Under the pieces are notes generated by a model, which did not search any database, was not told the DNA's origin, and saw only the letters and a list, made by a program, of their open reading frames with translations. A DNA stretch of 50,511 nt from Comamonadaceae bacterium. GTDB lineage: Bacteria > Pseudomonadota > Gammaproteobacteria > Burkholderiales > Burkholderiaceae. How positions within the stretch are numbered: the stretch's first letter is position 1; each line of letters begins with the position of its first letter. Of this stretch, positions 36,284 through 44,623 are shown piece by piece. Location: contig CANCCJ010000011.1 of the NCBI GenBank assembly GCA_947374535.1, positions 1 through 50,511 of the forward strand, written 5' to 3'. Both the position numbers and the translations under genes were made by a program.

Positions 36284-37087
36284 ATGTCAGAACAACAAGA
36301 TCAAACTGAAGAATTTGTGCCACGTAAACCTAGCAAAGGCATTTATGTCTTGCCTAACTTATTCACCCTGGCCGCTTTGTTTGGCGGTTTCTATGCCATT
36401 GTGATGGCGATGAACGACCGCTTTGAAATGGCGGCTATGGGTGTGTTTTGCGCCATGGTGCTCGACAGTTTGGATGGCCGCGTAGCGCGCATGACGAATA
36501 CCCAAAGCGCGTTTGGCGAACAAATGGACTCGTTGGCTGACATGGTGTCGTTTGGCGCTGCGCCTGCCTTGATTTCTTATGAATGGGCCTTGAAAGGGGC
36601 CGGGCGTTGGGGTTGGATGGCGGCCTTCGTTTACATCTCCTGTGCCGCTTTGCGTTTGGCGCGTTTTAACGTGAACACGACGGTGGTCGATAAGCGATTC
36701 TTCCAAGGCTTGCCATCACCTGCTGCTGCTGCTTTGGTGATGGGCTTTATTTGGTTGATGAACGATATGGGCTATCAAGGTTCAGAAGTGATCTGGCCTA
36801 TGTTTGCGATGTGCCTGTATGCTGGTTTGACCATGGTGACCAACGTGCCGTTTTACAGTTTCAAAGACGTGCAAATGAAGCAGAGCGTGCCGTTTGCGGT
36901 GATTGTGTTGTTGGCTTTGGTGATTGCGGTTATCAACATACACCCGCCCATCGTGTTGTTTGCTTTGTTCATGTTCTATGGCTTGAGTGGGTATGCCTTG
37001 TATGCATGGCGCCGTGCCAAAGGCATGCAAACCAGTGTGATCAGCACCTCAACCGATGAGCCTGATGAAGCTGGCTTGCACAAATGA
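36284..37087 (+). CDS. pssA: CDP-diacylglycerol-serine O-phosphatidyltransferase
   Basis: A 267-residue inner-membrane enzyme that makes phosphatidylserine, precursor of phosphatidylethanolamine. The CDP-alcohol phosphotransferase signature D-S-L-D-G-R-V-A-R-x(8)-G-E-x-x-D-S-L-A-D is at about residues 66-88, with about seven hydrophobic segments. A GGAG site precedes ATG 36284. It lies between ilvC and leuA as in many Burkholderiales; the leu leader region follows its stop by 47 bp. Confidence 0.95.
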   Translation: MSEQQDQTEEFVPRKPSKGIYVLPNLFTLAALFGGFYAIVMAMNDRFEMAAMGVFCAMVLDSLDGRVARMTNTQSAFGEQMDSLADMVSFGAAPALISYEWALKGAGRWGWMAAFVYISCAALRLARFNVNTTVVDKRFFQGLPSPAAAALVMGFIWLMNDMGYQGSEVIWPMFAMCLYAGLTMVTNVPFYSFKDVQMKQSVPFAVIVLLALVIAVINIHPPIVLFALFMFYGLSGYALYAWRRAKGMQTSVISTSTDEPDEAGLHK

Positions 37088-37133
37088 GACACTTCAAGTC
37101 ACAAAAGGTTTAGCTTTGTGCTAAATTCGACGC

Positions 37134-37190
37134 ATGACAAATTTTTCGCTGGCTCTACTGCTTCTATCCCCCAACGGGCGGAGTTGGTAG
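37134..37190 (+). CDS. leuL: leuA leader peptide (attenuator peptide)
   Basis: An 18-codon reading frame, MTNFSLALLLLSPNGRSW, with five Leu codons in a stretch of six (CTG GCT CTA CTG CTT CTA, 37149-37166), two of them the rarer CTA. It lies 105 bp before leuA and just before a terminator hairpin. This is the classical layout of an amino-acid attenuator: ribosome stalling at Leu codons when leucyl-tRNA is scarce lets leuA be read. There is no clear ribosome site. TAAATT at 37122-37127 could be the -10, which would make this a leaderless start. Confidence 0.75.
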   Translation: MTNFSLALLLLSPNGRSW

Positions 37191-37245
37191 CGCACGCGCA
37201 AACCCAAACAAGGCCCGTATGCAGATGCAACGGGCCTTTTGCTTT
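37174..37245 (+). promoter_or_regulatory. leu attenuator: competing antiterminator and terminator arms
   Basis: The arm GCCCGT (37213-37218) can pair with ACGGGC at 37230-37235, giving a terminator with a stem AGGCCCGT/ACGGGCCT and a TTTT tail, or with an identical ACGGGC at 37174-37179 inside the leader peptide frame, giving an antiterminator. A ribosome at the leader stop would cover the latter; one stalled at the Leu codons would leave it free. A small CCAAC/GTTGG hairpin (37171-37187) competes too. The structure is read from the sequence; function is inferred. Confidence 0.75.
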
Positions 37246-37295
37246 GGGGCTGAACCAAACGTTGCAAGTTTTTTAGGAATCTAGGAGTCCTGACC

Positions 37296-38834
37296 ATGAC
37301 CGACAAGCTCATCATTTTTGACACCACTTTGCGTGACGGCGAACAGTCGCCGGGCGCATCCATGACGCGCGACGAGAAGCTGCGCATTGCCCGCCAGTTG
37401 GAGCGCTTGAAGGTTGACGTGATTGAAGCTGGGTTTGCGGCCAGCTCCAACGGTGACTTTGAGGCTGTGCAAGGCATTGCCAACGCTATCAAAGACTCCA
37501 CCATTTGCTCCTTGTCGCGTGCCAATGACCGTGACATCAGTCGTGCGGCGGAAGCCCTCAAAGGTGCGAACAGCGCACGCATTCATACCTTCATCGCCAC
37601 GTCGCCTTTGCACATGGAGAAGAAGTTGCGCATGTCGCCCGAGCAAGTGCTCGAACAAGCCAAGCAATCGGTGCGCTTTGCCCGTAACTTGGTGGGCGAC
37701 ATCGAATTCAGCGCTGAAGATGGTTACCGCAGTGACATGGATTTTTTGTGTCGCGTTGTCGAAGCGGTGATTGCCGAGGGTGCAACCACCATCAACATTC
37801 CAGACACGGTGGGTTACGCCATTCCTGAGCTTTATGGCAACTTCATCAAGACTTTGCGTGAGCGCGTGCCCAATAGCGACAAAGCCATTTGGTCTGTGCA
37901 CTGTCACAACGATTTAGGCATGGCCGTGGCCAATTCCTTGGCCGGCGTGAAGATTGGTGGCGCGCGTCAAGTGGAATGCACGATCAACGGTTTGGGTGAA
38001 CGCGCGGGTAACTGCTCGCTCGAAGAAGTGGTGATGGCGATTAAAACGCGCCGCGACTACTTCGACCTCGATTTAAATATCGAGACCAAGCAAATCGTGG
38101 CAACCAGCCGCATGGTCAGCCAAACCACGGGTTTTGTGGTGCAGCCTAACAAGGCGGTGGTGGGGGCGAACGCGTTTGCACATGCGTCTGGCATTCACCA
38201 AGATGGCGTGCTCAAAGCGCGTGACACTTACGAAATCATGCGAGCAGAAGACGTAGGTTGGAGCGCCAACAAAATCGTGTTGGGCAAGCTCAGCGGTCGG
38301 AATGCGTTCAAACAACGCTTGGAAGACTTGGGTGTTCACATGGAAAGCGAAGCCGATATCAACACCGCCTTTGCCAAGTTCAAAGAGCTTGCTGACCGCA
38401 AAAGCGACATTTTTGATGAAGATATCTTGGCTCTGGTGAGCGAGGAGTCTGTGGCGCATGCCAGCGAGCAATTTACCTTTGTGTCTTTGTCTCAACACAG
38501 CGAGACCGGCGAGCGTCCACACGCAACCGTCGTATTCACGGTGGCAGGTAAAGAAGTGAAGGCCGATTCCGACGGCAATGGCCCTGTCGATGCCTCGCTT
38601 AAAGCGATTGAATCGCACGTCAAGAGCGGTGCCGAAATGGTGCTGTACTCGGTCAATGCGATCAGCGGCTCGACTGAAAGCCAAGGCGAAGTAACGGTCC
38701 GCCTGCAAAACAGCGGCCGCGTGGTCAACGGCGTGGGCTCTGACCCAGACATTGTGGTTGCTTCTGCTAAAGCGTATTTGAGCGCCTTGAACAAATTGCA
38801 AAGCAAATCTGACCGAGTTGCCGCACAAGGCTAA
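37296..38834 (+). CDS. leuA: 2-isopropylmalate synthase
   Basis: A 512-residue enzyme that condenses acetyl-CoA with 2-ketoisovalerate, the committed step to leucine. The DRE-TIM barrel starts [14 protein letters not shown], metal ligands lie in H-C-H-N-D-L-G-M-A and N-G-L-G-E-R-A-G-N, then S-G-I-H-Q-D-G. The C-terminal LeuA regulatory domain (about 390-505) that binds leucine is complete. So both leucine feedback and the upstream attenuator may control it. A terminator follows. Confidence 0.97.
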   Translation: MTDKLIIFDTTLRDGEQSPGASMTRDEKLRIARQLERLKVDVIEAGFAASSNGDFEAVQGIANAIKDSTICSLSRANDRDISRAAEALKGANSARIHTFIATSPLHMEKKLRMSPEQVLEQAKQSVRFARNLVGDIEFSAEDGYRSDMDFLCRVVEAVIAEGATTINIPDTVGYAIPELYGNFIKTLRERVPNSDKAIWSVHCHNDLGMAVANSLAGVKIGGARQVECTINGLGERAGNCSLEEVVMAIKTRRDYFDLDLNIETKQIVATSRMVSQTTGFVVQPNKAVVGANAFAHASGIHQDGVLKARDTYEIMRAEDVGWSANKIVLGKLSGRNAFKQRLEDLGVHMESEADINTAFAKFKELADRKSDIFDEDILALVSEESVAHASEQFTFVSLSQHSETGERPHATVVFTVAGKEVKADSDGNGPVDASLKAIESHVKSGAEMVLYSVNAISGSTESQGEVTVRLQNSGRVVNGVGSDPDIVVASAKAYLSALNKLQSKSDRVAAQG

Positions 38835-38872
38835 ATCGCAAAAATCAGTAGATCCTATCGATTTTGTTAAAT

Positions 38873-38908
38873 AAGTCGCGCAAGTCCTTGATCTTGCGCG
38901 ACTTTTTT
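38873..38908 (+). terminator. Terminator of leuA
   Basis: A 12-bp perfect stem, AAGTCGCGCAAG/CTTGCGCGACTT with an eight-base loop, runs straight into TTTTTT. Confidence 0.9.
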
Positions 38909-38953
38909 GAGTAAAATCATCAGCAATATGATTTCAAGCCTAAGGAACAACTC

Positions 38954-39925
38954 TTGAAACGACTGCTGATTGCTACTTCGCTCGGATTCCTGACCTCGCT
39001 GTGTGCTGTGCACGCCCAAGCCACAACCAATCAGAATAAACCGACCGTACAAAAGTCAAAACCCACCGTGGTGAAGACGCACGTGCGTCGTGTCAATGTG
39101 GTCAAGGCTGCACCAGCTATTCCTTCATTCGGTCAAAAAGCGGGTCTGCACGCCACCAGTGATATTTTAGACTTGAAGTCCAGCGTGGCTTATGTCATCG
39201 ATCAAGACACGCACGAAGTGTTGTTGAGTAAAAACGACCAAGCCATTTTGCCTATCGCGTCTATCACCAAGTTGATGACCGGATTGATCATCAGCGAAGC
39301 CAAGTTGCCTATGGATGAGTCCATCACCATCACGCAAGACGATGTGGACACTGAAAAAGGCAGCAGCTCACGTTTGCGCGTCGGTTCTACTTTGACACGC
39401 GGTGAATTGCTCCATCTGGCGTTGATGGCTAGCGAAAACCGTGCGGCTCATGCTTTGGGACGTACATACCCAGGCGGTCTTTCTTCTTTTGTTGGTTTGA
39501 TGAACGCCAAGGCTGCTCAGTTCGGTATGCGTGATACACGTTACATCGAGCCCACAGGTCTTTCCAGTCAAAACCAATCTAGCGCCAAAGATTTGGCAAC
39601 TTTGGTTGGAAACGCCTACCACGATGCCACCTTGCGTGAGTTGTCGACATCGCCTAGCTACAAAGTGGAAGTGGGTAACCGTACGCTGCAATACAACACA
39701 ACGAACCGTTTGGTGAAGAATCCGAACTGGGATATCGGTATTCAAAAAACGGGTTACATCACCGAGGCCGGTCAATGCTTGGTGATGCAAGCCAAAGTGG
39801 CAGGTCGTAAGTTGATCATGGTCTTCTTGGATTCAGCGGGCAAGCTAAGCCGTATTGCGGACGCTGAGCGTGTTCGGAAGTGGGTTGAGGCCAACCATGG
39901 CGGCAACATACATCCGCAAATGTAA
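38954..39925 (+). CDS. pbpG: D-alanyl-D-alanine endopeptidase (PBP7 type)
   Basis: A 323-residue periplasmic low-molecular-weight penicillin-binding protein that cuts peptidoglycan cross-links. A signal peptide (about 1-22, ending V-H-A-Q-A) precedes a basic linker and the serine peptidase S11 domain with S-I-T-K, S-E-N (in A-S-E-N-R-A-A) and K-T-G (Q-K-T-G-Y-I-T). The start is TTG 38954, set by AAGGAA upstream. A terminator follows. Family fit is clear; PBP7 versus DacA-type carboxypeptidase was judged by length and motif context. Confidence 0.9.
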   Translation: MKRLLIATSLGFLTSLCAVHAQATTNQNKPTVQKSKPTVVKTHVRRVNVVKAAPAIPSFGQKAGLHATSDILDLKSSVAYVIDQDTHEVLLSKNDQAILPIASITKLMTGLIISEAKLPMDESITITQDDVDTEKGSSSRLRVGSTLTRGELLHLALMASENRAAHALGRTYPGGLSSFVGLMNAKAAQFGMRDTRYIEPTGLSSQNQSSAKDLATLVGNAYHDATLRELSTSPSYKVEVGNRTLQYNTTNRLVKNPNWDIGIQKTGYITEAGQCLVMQAKVAGRKLIMVFLDSAGKLSRIADAERVRKWVEANHGGNIHPQM

Positions 39926-39953
39926 AAAAATTTAACCTATTTCATTCAGATAA

Positions 39954-39977
39954 AAGCCCCTTTTTAGGGGCTTTTTT
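39954..39977 (+). terminator. Terminator of pbpG
   Basis: The stem AAAGCCCC/GGGGCTTT with a short TTTTTA loop ends in TTTTTTA, 30 bp after the stop of pbpG. Confidence 0.85.
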
Positions 39978-40022
39978 ACGTCTCTCAATAATGATTTGAT
40001 TCTTCTTTCGGCAATTTTTTGA

Positions 40023-40163
40023 AGTGTCAGTAGTGCAGAGTGTTCGGATAGGGAAGCGCAGCAGTTGTTTTTGCAAGACCGCAATGTGAGGTATCGCCAA
40101 ATCCAGGGGCAGATTCGTATCGCGATGCCTGTTTATGACGCAGGAATTAACGCAGATCAATAA
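40023..40163 (+). other. Short open frame without start, possible gene remnant
   Basis: A 47-codon frame between TGA and TAA reads as ordinary protein-like sequence (E-A-Q-Q-L-F-L-Q-D-R-N-V-R-Y-R-Q-I-Q-G-Q), but has no plausible full-length start. It lies just before an RTX fragment in a stretch (39978-40192) that has no intact gene. It may be the end of a decayed gene; I do not recognise the family. Confidence 0.25.
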
Positions 40164-40192
40164 CAACGTCGCGCGCAGTCCATGTCCTTTGA

Positions 40193-40750
40193 TTGGCGCT
40201 TGGCTTAACTTTGCTGGGAGGTGCTGGTAACGGTATCTTGATTGGGGGCAGTGGCGCTGATGTGTTGGTGGGCGGTTTGGGTGCCAACACCCTAACTGGT
40301 GGCGCAGGCTCAGACACGTTTAAGTATGTGAACGAAATTCCAGATGCAGGCGCAGCCGCTGGATTAGGTGGGATGGGCGGTGATGTGATTACCGACTTTA
40401 ATTTTGGATTTTCCAATGGAGACAGTACCCCAGAAAATGCGGACCGCTTAGATTTTTCGATGTTGTTTGACAACAGTCTGGGCGCAAATGGCATTTCAAC
40501 GCATGACGCCAATGCATTGACGAGCGGCAAGTTTATGGAAATTGTGCGAACCAGCGCCACGACTAGCACGGGCACGCGCAAAGATTGGGAAGTTTGGGTC
40601 GACCGCGATGGTGGTGGTAACTACCAGCGCTTGGTGACCTTGCAAGGGGCGGATGATGCAGCGCCTGGCGACTATGCCTCAGCGCAAACCACATCAGAGT
40701 TGTTGCAGAAGTTGTTGTCGGAAGGCCGTTTGGTTGTGGCTCACGCTTGA
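40193..40750 (+). pseudogene. Orphan C-terminal fragment of an RTX protein
   Basis: About 185 codons read as the end of a type I-secreted RTX adhesin or enzyme: glycine-rich calcium-binding nonapeptides at the start (G-G-A-G-N-G-I-L-I-G-G-S-G-A-D-V-L-V-G-G), then D-T-F-K-Y and V-I-T-D-F-N-F-G, which are typical of C-terminal secretion modules. A stop (40190-40192) stands directly before it and no RTX sequence lies further upstream, so the body of the gene is gone. A free-standing small RTX protein starting at a TTG is unlikely. It overlaps the end of iclR by 10 bp. No secretion genes are near. Confidence 0.75.
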
Positions 40751-41520
40751 TTGAGCTTGTAGCCCAGTGCGTGCGAAATGGCTTGGGTGGTTGCCTGCAA
40801 CTTGGGCAGCCACTCTTCATCCAGCCGATCCGCAGGTGCTGATATTGACAGGCCAGCAACCAGCTTGCCTTGGTCGTCGTAAATGCCAGAGGCCATACAG
40901 CGCACACCCAACTCAAGCTCTTCGTTATCGCGTGCGACACCGTATTGGCGGGCTTTAGATAGCTCACGCTCCAACACGGGCAGTTGCGTGATGCTGTTAC
41001 GCGTTTGGCCGCTAAGGCCTGTGCGCGTGGCGTACGCGCGTACGCGCTGTGCATCGTCCATAGCCAAAAATAATTTGCCAACAGAGGTCAAGTGCAGCGG
41101 GGCACGACCGCCAATGGCGCGAACCACTTGCATGCCCGAGCGTTCGCTGAAAGCGCGTTCAACGTACACAATTTCATCGCCTTGGCGCACGCTTAAGTTG
41201 ACCGGTTGTTGAATGAGTTTGTGTAACTCGCGCATCGGTTGGAAGGCCACATCGCGCACGTTCAAGCGGTCTTTGACCAAGTTGCCCAGCTCAAGCAAGC
41301 GCATACCAAGGCGGTAGCTGCCAGCTTCTGGGCGATCGACAAAACGACCCACCGCCAAGTCATTCAGTATTCGGTGGGTTGTGGATGGGTGAAGCCCTGT
41401 TCGCTCGCTGATTTCTTTTAGCGAAATAGCTTCTTCGCGCGAAGCGAGGACATCGATGAGCGTGAACATGCGCTCGATGACTTGGATATTGGGGGTTGCG
41501 GGCACAGTAGATTTACGCAT
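40741..41520 (-). CDS. IclR-family transcription regulator
   Basis: A 259-residue regulator. The N-terminal winged helix-turn-helix is at about 10-75 (V-I-E-R-M-F-T-L-I-D-V-L-A, L-K-E-I-S-E-R-T-G-L-H-P-S-T-T-H-R-I-L), and the effector domain follows to the end (R-x-G-D-E-I-V-Y-V-E-R, H-L-T-S-V-G-K-L-F-L-A, D-N-E-E-L-E-L-G-V-R-C-M-A). Such proteins sense small aromatic or organic acids, but no catabolic genes are adjacent, so the ligand and targets are unknown. It lies 13 bp after bpt on the same strand but starts from its own ATG; its end overlaps the RTX remnant. Confidence 0.9.
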   Translation of the reverse strand: MRKSTVPATPNIQVIERMFTLIDVLASREEAISLKEISERTGLHPSTTHRILNDLAVGRFVDRPEAGSYRLGMRLLELGNLVKDRLNVRDVAFQPMRELHKLIQQPVNLSVRQGDEIVYVERAFSERSGMQVVRAIGGRAPLHLTSVGKLFLAMDDAQRVRAYATRTGLSGQTRNSITQLPVLERELSKARQYGVARDNEELELGVRCMASGIYDDQGKLVAGLSISAPADRLDEEWLPKLQATTQAISHALGYKLNQA

Positions 41521-41533
41521 GACGCTAATTTTA

Positions 41534-42277
41534 TCATGTGAAATTGAACTTCACCCATCGCCCCCCCATCAAGCGTTGGTGCGGCGAAAAGTCTGCCTTG
41601 TAACGCATTTTTGGGCTGTCTTCTATCCAATAGCCAAGGTAGGCATAAGGCATGTTCAAGTTGCGTGCTTGTTCAATTTGCCACATCACGTTGTATGTGC
41701 CGTAGCTCGTGCGCGGCTCTGGCTCATAAAACGTGTAGACGGCGGATAAACCGTCATTGAGTACATCGATGATGGACACCATTTTCAGGACGCCTAAGGC
41801 TTCTGACTCGCTGGGTTCTCTGAATTCAACCAGTCGTGTGTTGACGCGGCTTTGCAACAAAAACTGTGTGTATTGCTCTGTGCTGTCTTCATCCATGCCG
41901 CCACCCGAGTGGCGCAGCTGTTGGTAGCGCAAGTACAAAGCGTAGTGCTCGGCGTCAAACCCAAGCTTCAAAATACGCACTTGCAAATGTTGGTGTCTAG
42001 CCCACGCCCGACGTTGGCTGCGGCTTGGTTGATAAGCGTGTGTTTCAACGCGCAGAGGTATGCAGGCTCGGCAGTTATCGCAATAAGGTCGATAAGTGAA
42101 CAACCCACTGCGACGAAACCCTTGACTCACCAAATCGGCGTAAACATCGTTGTTGATGAGATGGCTGGGGGTCGCGACTTGCGAGCGTGCCGTTTTATTT
42201 GACAAGTAGCTGCAAGGGTAGGGCGCCGTGGCGTAGTACTGCACGGTGCTGAGTGGCAAGTCACGCGCGTGGGTCAC
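41534..42277 (-). CDS. bpt: Aspartate/glutamate leucyltransferase (N-end rule)
   Basis: A 247-residue enzyme that attaches Leu from leucyl-tRNA to proteins with N-terminal Asp or Glu, marking them for ClpS/ClpAP. The family start [23 protein letters not shown] is clear, with [13 protein letters not shown] near residue 70 and Y-L-G-Y-W-I-E near the end. GTG 42277 is the start: it overlaps the aat stop as GTGA and gives the conserved N-terminus; an ATG at 42310 would add 11 residues. With aat it forms a two-branch N-degron operon. Confidence 0.93.
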   Translation of the reverse strand: MTHARDLPLSTVQYYATAPYPCSYLSNKTARSQVATPSHLINNDVYADLVSQGFRRSGLFTYRPYCDNCRACIPLRVETHAYQPSRSQRRAWARHQHLQVRILKLGFDAEHYALYLRYQQLRHSGGGMDEDSTEQYTQFLLQSRVNTRLVEFREPSESEALGVLKMVSIIDVLNDGLSAVYTFYEPEPRTSYGTYNVMWQIEQARNLNMPYAYLGYWIEDSPKMRYKADFSPHQRLMGGRWVKFNFT

Positions 42278-43020
42278 CCTGCATCCTTCACAGGAAGGAG
42301 TGTGCGCCAATAAGTCGGTTGGAATACCCAGCTGTGTTTTGCCTCTTTGGAGGCTTGACGAACTAATTTCAAAAACTCAGAGCGTGGCATTTCACGGGCA
42401 CCTAGCGAGGCCAAATGTGGGGTGTTTTGTTGGCAGTCTATCCAAAGCAGATGGTTTGTGCGAGCCAATGCGACAAATGCAGCCAGTGCAATTTTGGATG
42501 CGTCGGTTTGATGTGCAAACATGGATTCACCAAATAAAGTGTCTCCGATTGAAACGCAATACAAGCCGCCCACTAATTGGCCGTTGACCCATGTTTCTAC
42601 GCTGTGCGCAAAGCCAGCGGCATGCAGGGCTTCGTAGGCTTCAATCATCTCGTCAACGATCCAAGTGCTCGCTTGCCCATTTCGGCTGGTTTGCGCACAG
42701 TGGCGGATCACTGCGCTAAACGCGCTGTCGATTCTGACTTCGCACGTGGGGCTTGCGATGAACTTTTGCAGTGTCTTGCGCAGCGAGCGGTGCAATTTGA
42801 AATCATCTGTTCGCAACACCATGCGCGGGTCTGGCGACCACCACAAGACGGGCTGCCCTTCGCTGAACCAGGGGAACATGCCTTGTTGGTATGCCTCACA
42901 TAGGCGAGACACAGACAGCCCGCCGCCGGCTGCGACCAAACCTGCCAAATGACTGCCTTTTTTTTGTGCAGATTCGGGTGGCGGTAATGGTTGGTCGTTT
43001 TCTAGCCAGGGAATGTTCAT
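42274..43020 (-). CDS. aat: Leucyl/phenylalanyl-tRNA-protein transferase
   Basis: A 248-residue enzyme that adds Leu or Phe to proteins with N-terminal Lys or Arg for ClpS/ClpAP degradation. Signatures are L-V-A-A-G-G-x-L-S, Y-x-x-G-M-F-P-W-F (Q-Q-G-M-F-P-W-F-S), W-W-S-P-D-P-R and G-E-S-M-F near the middle, then D-C-Q-x-x-x-x-H-L-A-S-L-G-A near the end. ATG 43020 begins the usual I-P-W-L start. It is co-translated with bpt through a 4-bp overlap. Confidence 0.95.
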   Translation of the reverse strand: MNIPWLENDQPLPPPESAQKKGSHLAGLVAAGGGLSVSRLCEAYQQGMFPWFSEGQPVLWWSPDPRMVLRTDDFKLHRSLRKTLQKFIASPTCEVRIDSAFSAVIRHCAQTSRNGQASTWIVDEMIEAYEALHAAGFAHSVETWVNGQLVGGLYCVSIGDTLFGESMFAHQTDASKIALAAFVALARTNHLLWIDCQQNTPHLASLGAREMPRSEFLKLVRQASKEAKHSWVFQPTYWRTLLPVKDAG

Positions 43021-43207
43021 TTCGCTATTTTTTCATCGTTTACATAGTGCAATTTGATTAACTATTCTCAAGGAAGAATTCTTTGTCATTGCTGTTGTTA
43101 GATCTCAAAAAAATGAAGCAATTTCTGGTGAGAGAACTCCCTACAATTCTCGCCAGATATGTGAAGAACTTCACACCATCCCCCCAATAAGTTTTCCGGA
43201 GCAGTCT

Positions 43208-44149
43208 ATGCAATTGATGTGGGTTTCTGGGCCCACCGCAGCGGTGCGGACCATTTCTATCACAGCGCAAAAAGTGTTGGTGGGTGTTTGCGCCTCTGCA
43301 TTTGTGTTGATCGCGTTTGGTGTGTTGTTGCATTTCATTGGCTTTCGCATCGCCATCGAGATGAGTCCTGGTTTGGCCCGCAGTATGGGTGGTGTGACCA
43401 CAGAGGCCGAGCAACAAAAAGTCGAAGCCCAGTACCGTGAGCGTTTGGACAGCCTACGCCAAGCCCTCAACACCACGGTGACAGAAATTCGTCAGCTTGA
43501 AACCTTGAAGAACCGCTTCATGGAGGTGGCAACGCCTTCGAACTTACGTGACAAATACATCAAAAAAGATGAAGGCCGTGGCGGTCCGTGGTTACCCCCT
43601 CGTTTCCAAAGCAGCCCTTCACGCGACCTGAACCATGACTTTTCTTCTGCGGTAGAAGAATTCTCCCAAACACAAGCAGCCGTAAAAAATCTCAGCGAAA
43701 ACTGGGCCGCACAACTCAATTGGTTGCATGCCTTGCCCACAGGTGTGCCCATGGGCAAAGACTTTCGTGTGACCAGCGGGTTCGGTATTCGAAATGACCC
43801 CTTTACCGGTCAGCTAGCCATGCACGAAGGACTCGATTTTGTGGCCGATGTGGGCTCGCCCATCTTGGCCACTGCCGCTGGAACGGTGACGCGTTCTGCA
43901 TGGGATGCTTCGTTTGGGAATGTGGTGGAAGTCAGTCACATCGAAGGTTTCACCACCCGTTATGCGCATTTGAGCAAGCGCTTGGTTGAAGTCGGCCAAA
44001 AAGTTCAGCGTGGCGACACCATTGCGCAATTGGGCAGCACCGGCCGTTCGACGGGGCCGCATTTGCACTACGAAGTGATACGCAATGACCGCGTGATGAA
44101 CCCCAACCAGATGTTGTTGCAAACCACCACGACTGCTAACGCACAGTGA
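43208..44149 (+). CDS. M23 peptidoglycan endopeptidase with membrane anchor
   Basis: A 313-residue protein with one N-terminal membrane helix (about 22-45), a coiled-coil region (about 70-110 and 145-175) and a C-terminal LytM/M23 domain. The zinc motifs H-E-G-L-D (H-x-x-x-D) and H-L-H-Y-E are intact, so it is probably an active endopeptidase facing the periplasm rather than an EnvC/NlpD-like activator. It is followed by a bactofilin gene; M23 peptidase-bactofilin pairs control cell shape in Helicobacter and others. The gap from the aat start (43021-43207) shows no gene. Confidence 0.9.
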   Translation: MQLMWVSGPTAAVRTISITAQKVLVGVCASAFVLIAFGVLLHFIGFRIAIEMSPGLARSMGGVTTEAEQQKVEAQYRERLDSLRQALNTTVTEIRQLETLKNRFMEVATPSNLRDKYIKKDEGRGGPWLPPRFQSSPSRDLNHDFSSAVEEFSQTQAAVKNLSENWAAQLNWLHALPTGVPMGKDFRVTSGFGIRNDPFTGQLAMHEGLDFVADVGSPILATAAGTVTRSAWDASFGNVVEVSHIEGFTTRYAHLSKRLVEVGQKVQRGDTIAQLGSTGRSTGPHLHYEVIRNDRVMNPNQMLLQTTTTANAQ

Positions 44150-44175
44150 AGTTAGTGCTAATGAAAAGGCTCGCC

Positions 44176-44619
44176 ATGTTTGAAAAGCTCAAAGACAAAT
44201 CACTCTCGCCGTCGCAAGAGCGCTTTGACACGATCATTGGCAGGACCACACAAATTTATGGCCGTTTGGTGTTGCTCGATAGCGTGCGTATCGATGGCAA
44301 AGTGGTGGGCAACATCGAAACGACCAAAGACAACAAAGTCACCGTAGCCATTGGTAAAACGGGTGAGGTGTCGGGCGACATCACGGCCCATCGCGTGATG
44401 GTGGCAGGCAAAGTTGAAGGCAATATTTACGCGGCCGAGCGTGTGGAGTTCCACAAAGACTCGGTGGTTCAGGGCGATATTTCTTATGGCTCAATTGCGG
44501 TTGAGCACGGCGCTCGTTTGTTGGGTTTGGTCATTCAAAACCCCATCAGCTCAGCTGCTGCCAATAGCAGCGCAGACGCTAAGAACGTCATCAAGAAAGC
44601 GCAAGAAAGCAGTAGTTGA
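44176..44619 (+). CDS. Bactofilin (polymer-forming cytoskeletal protein)
   Basis: A 147-residue protein with the bactofilin beta-helix (about 15-115): repeated short strands such as I-D-G-K-V-V-G-N-I-E, G-E-V-S-G-D-I-T-A-H-R-V-M-V-A-G-K-V-E-G-N-I-Y-A and flexible tails at both ends. Bactofilins self-assemble into filaments at the membrane and recruit wall enzymes. ATG 44176 follows AAAGG at a good distance; GTG 44146 and ATG 44161 are alternatives. It lies between the M23 peptidase and a lipoprotein deacetylase. Confidence 0.92.
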   Translation: MFEKLKDKSLSPSQERFDTIIGRTTQIYGRLVLLDSVRIDGKVVGNIETTKDNKVTVAIGKTGEVSGDITAHRVMVAGKVEGNIYAAERVEFHKDSVVQGDISYGSIAVEHGARLLGLVIQNPISSAAANSSADAKNVIKKAQESSS

Positions 44620-44623
44620 AGGA

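Noticed and set aside
37111..37126. TTTAGC/GCTAAA inverted repeat before the leu leader as an operator
   Set aside because: Only six bases per arm and it overlaps the likely -10 region; too weak to call a separate operator.
42958..42965. Run of eight T (A8 in aat) as a slippage site
   Set aside because: It lies near the start of aat where a truncated product would be useless, and such runs occur by chance.
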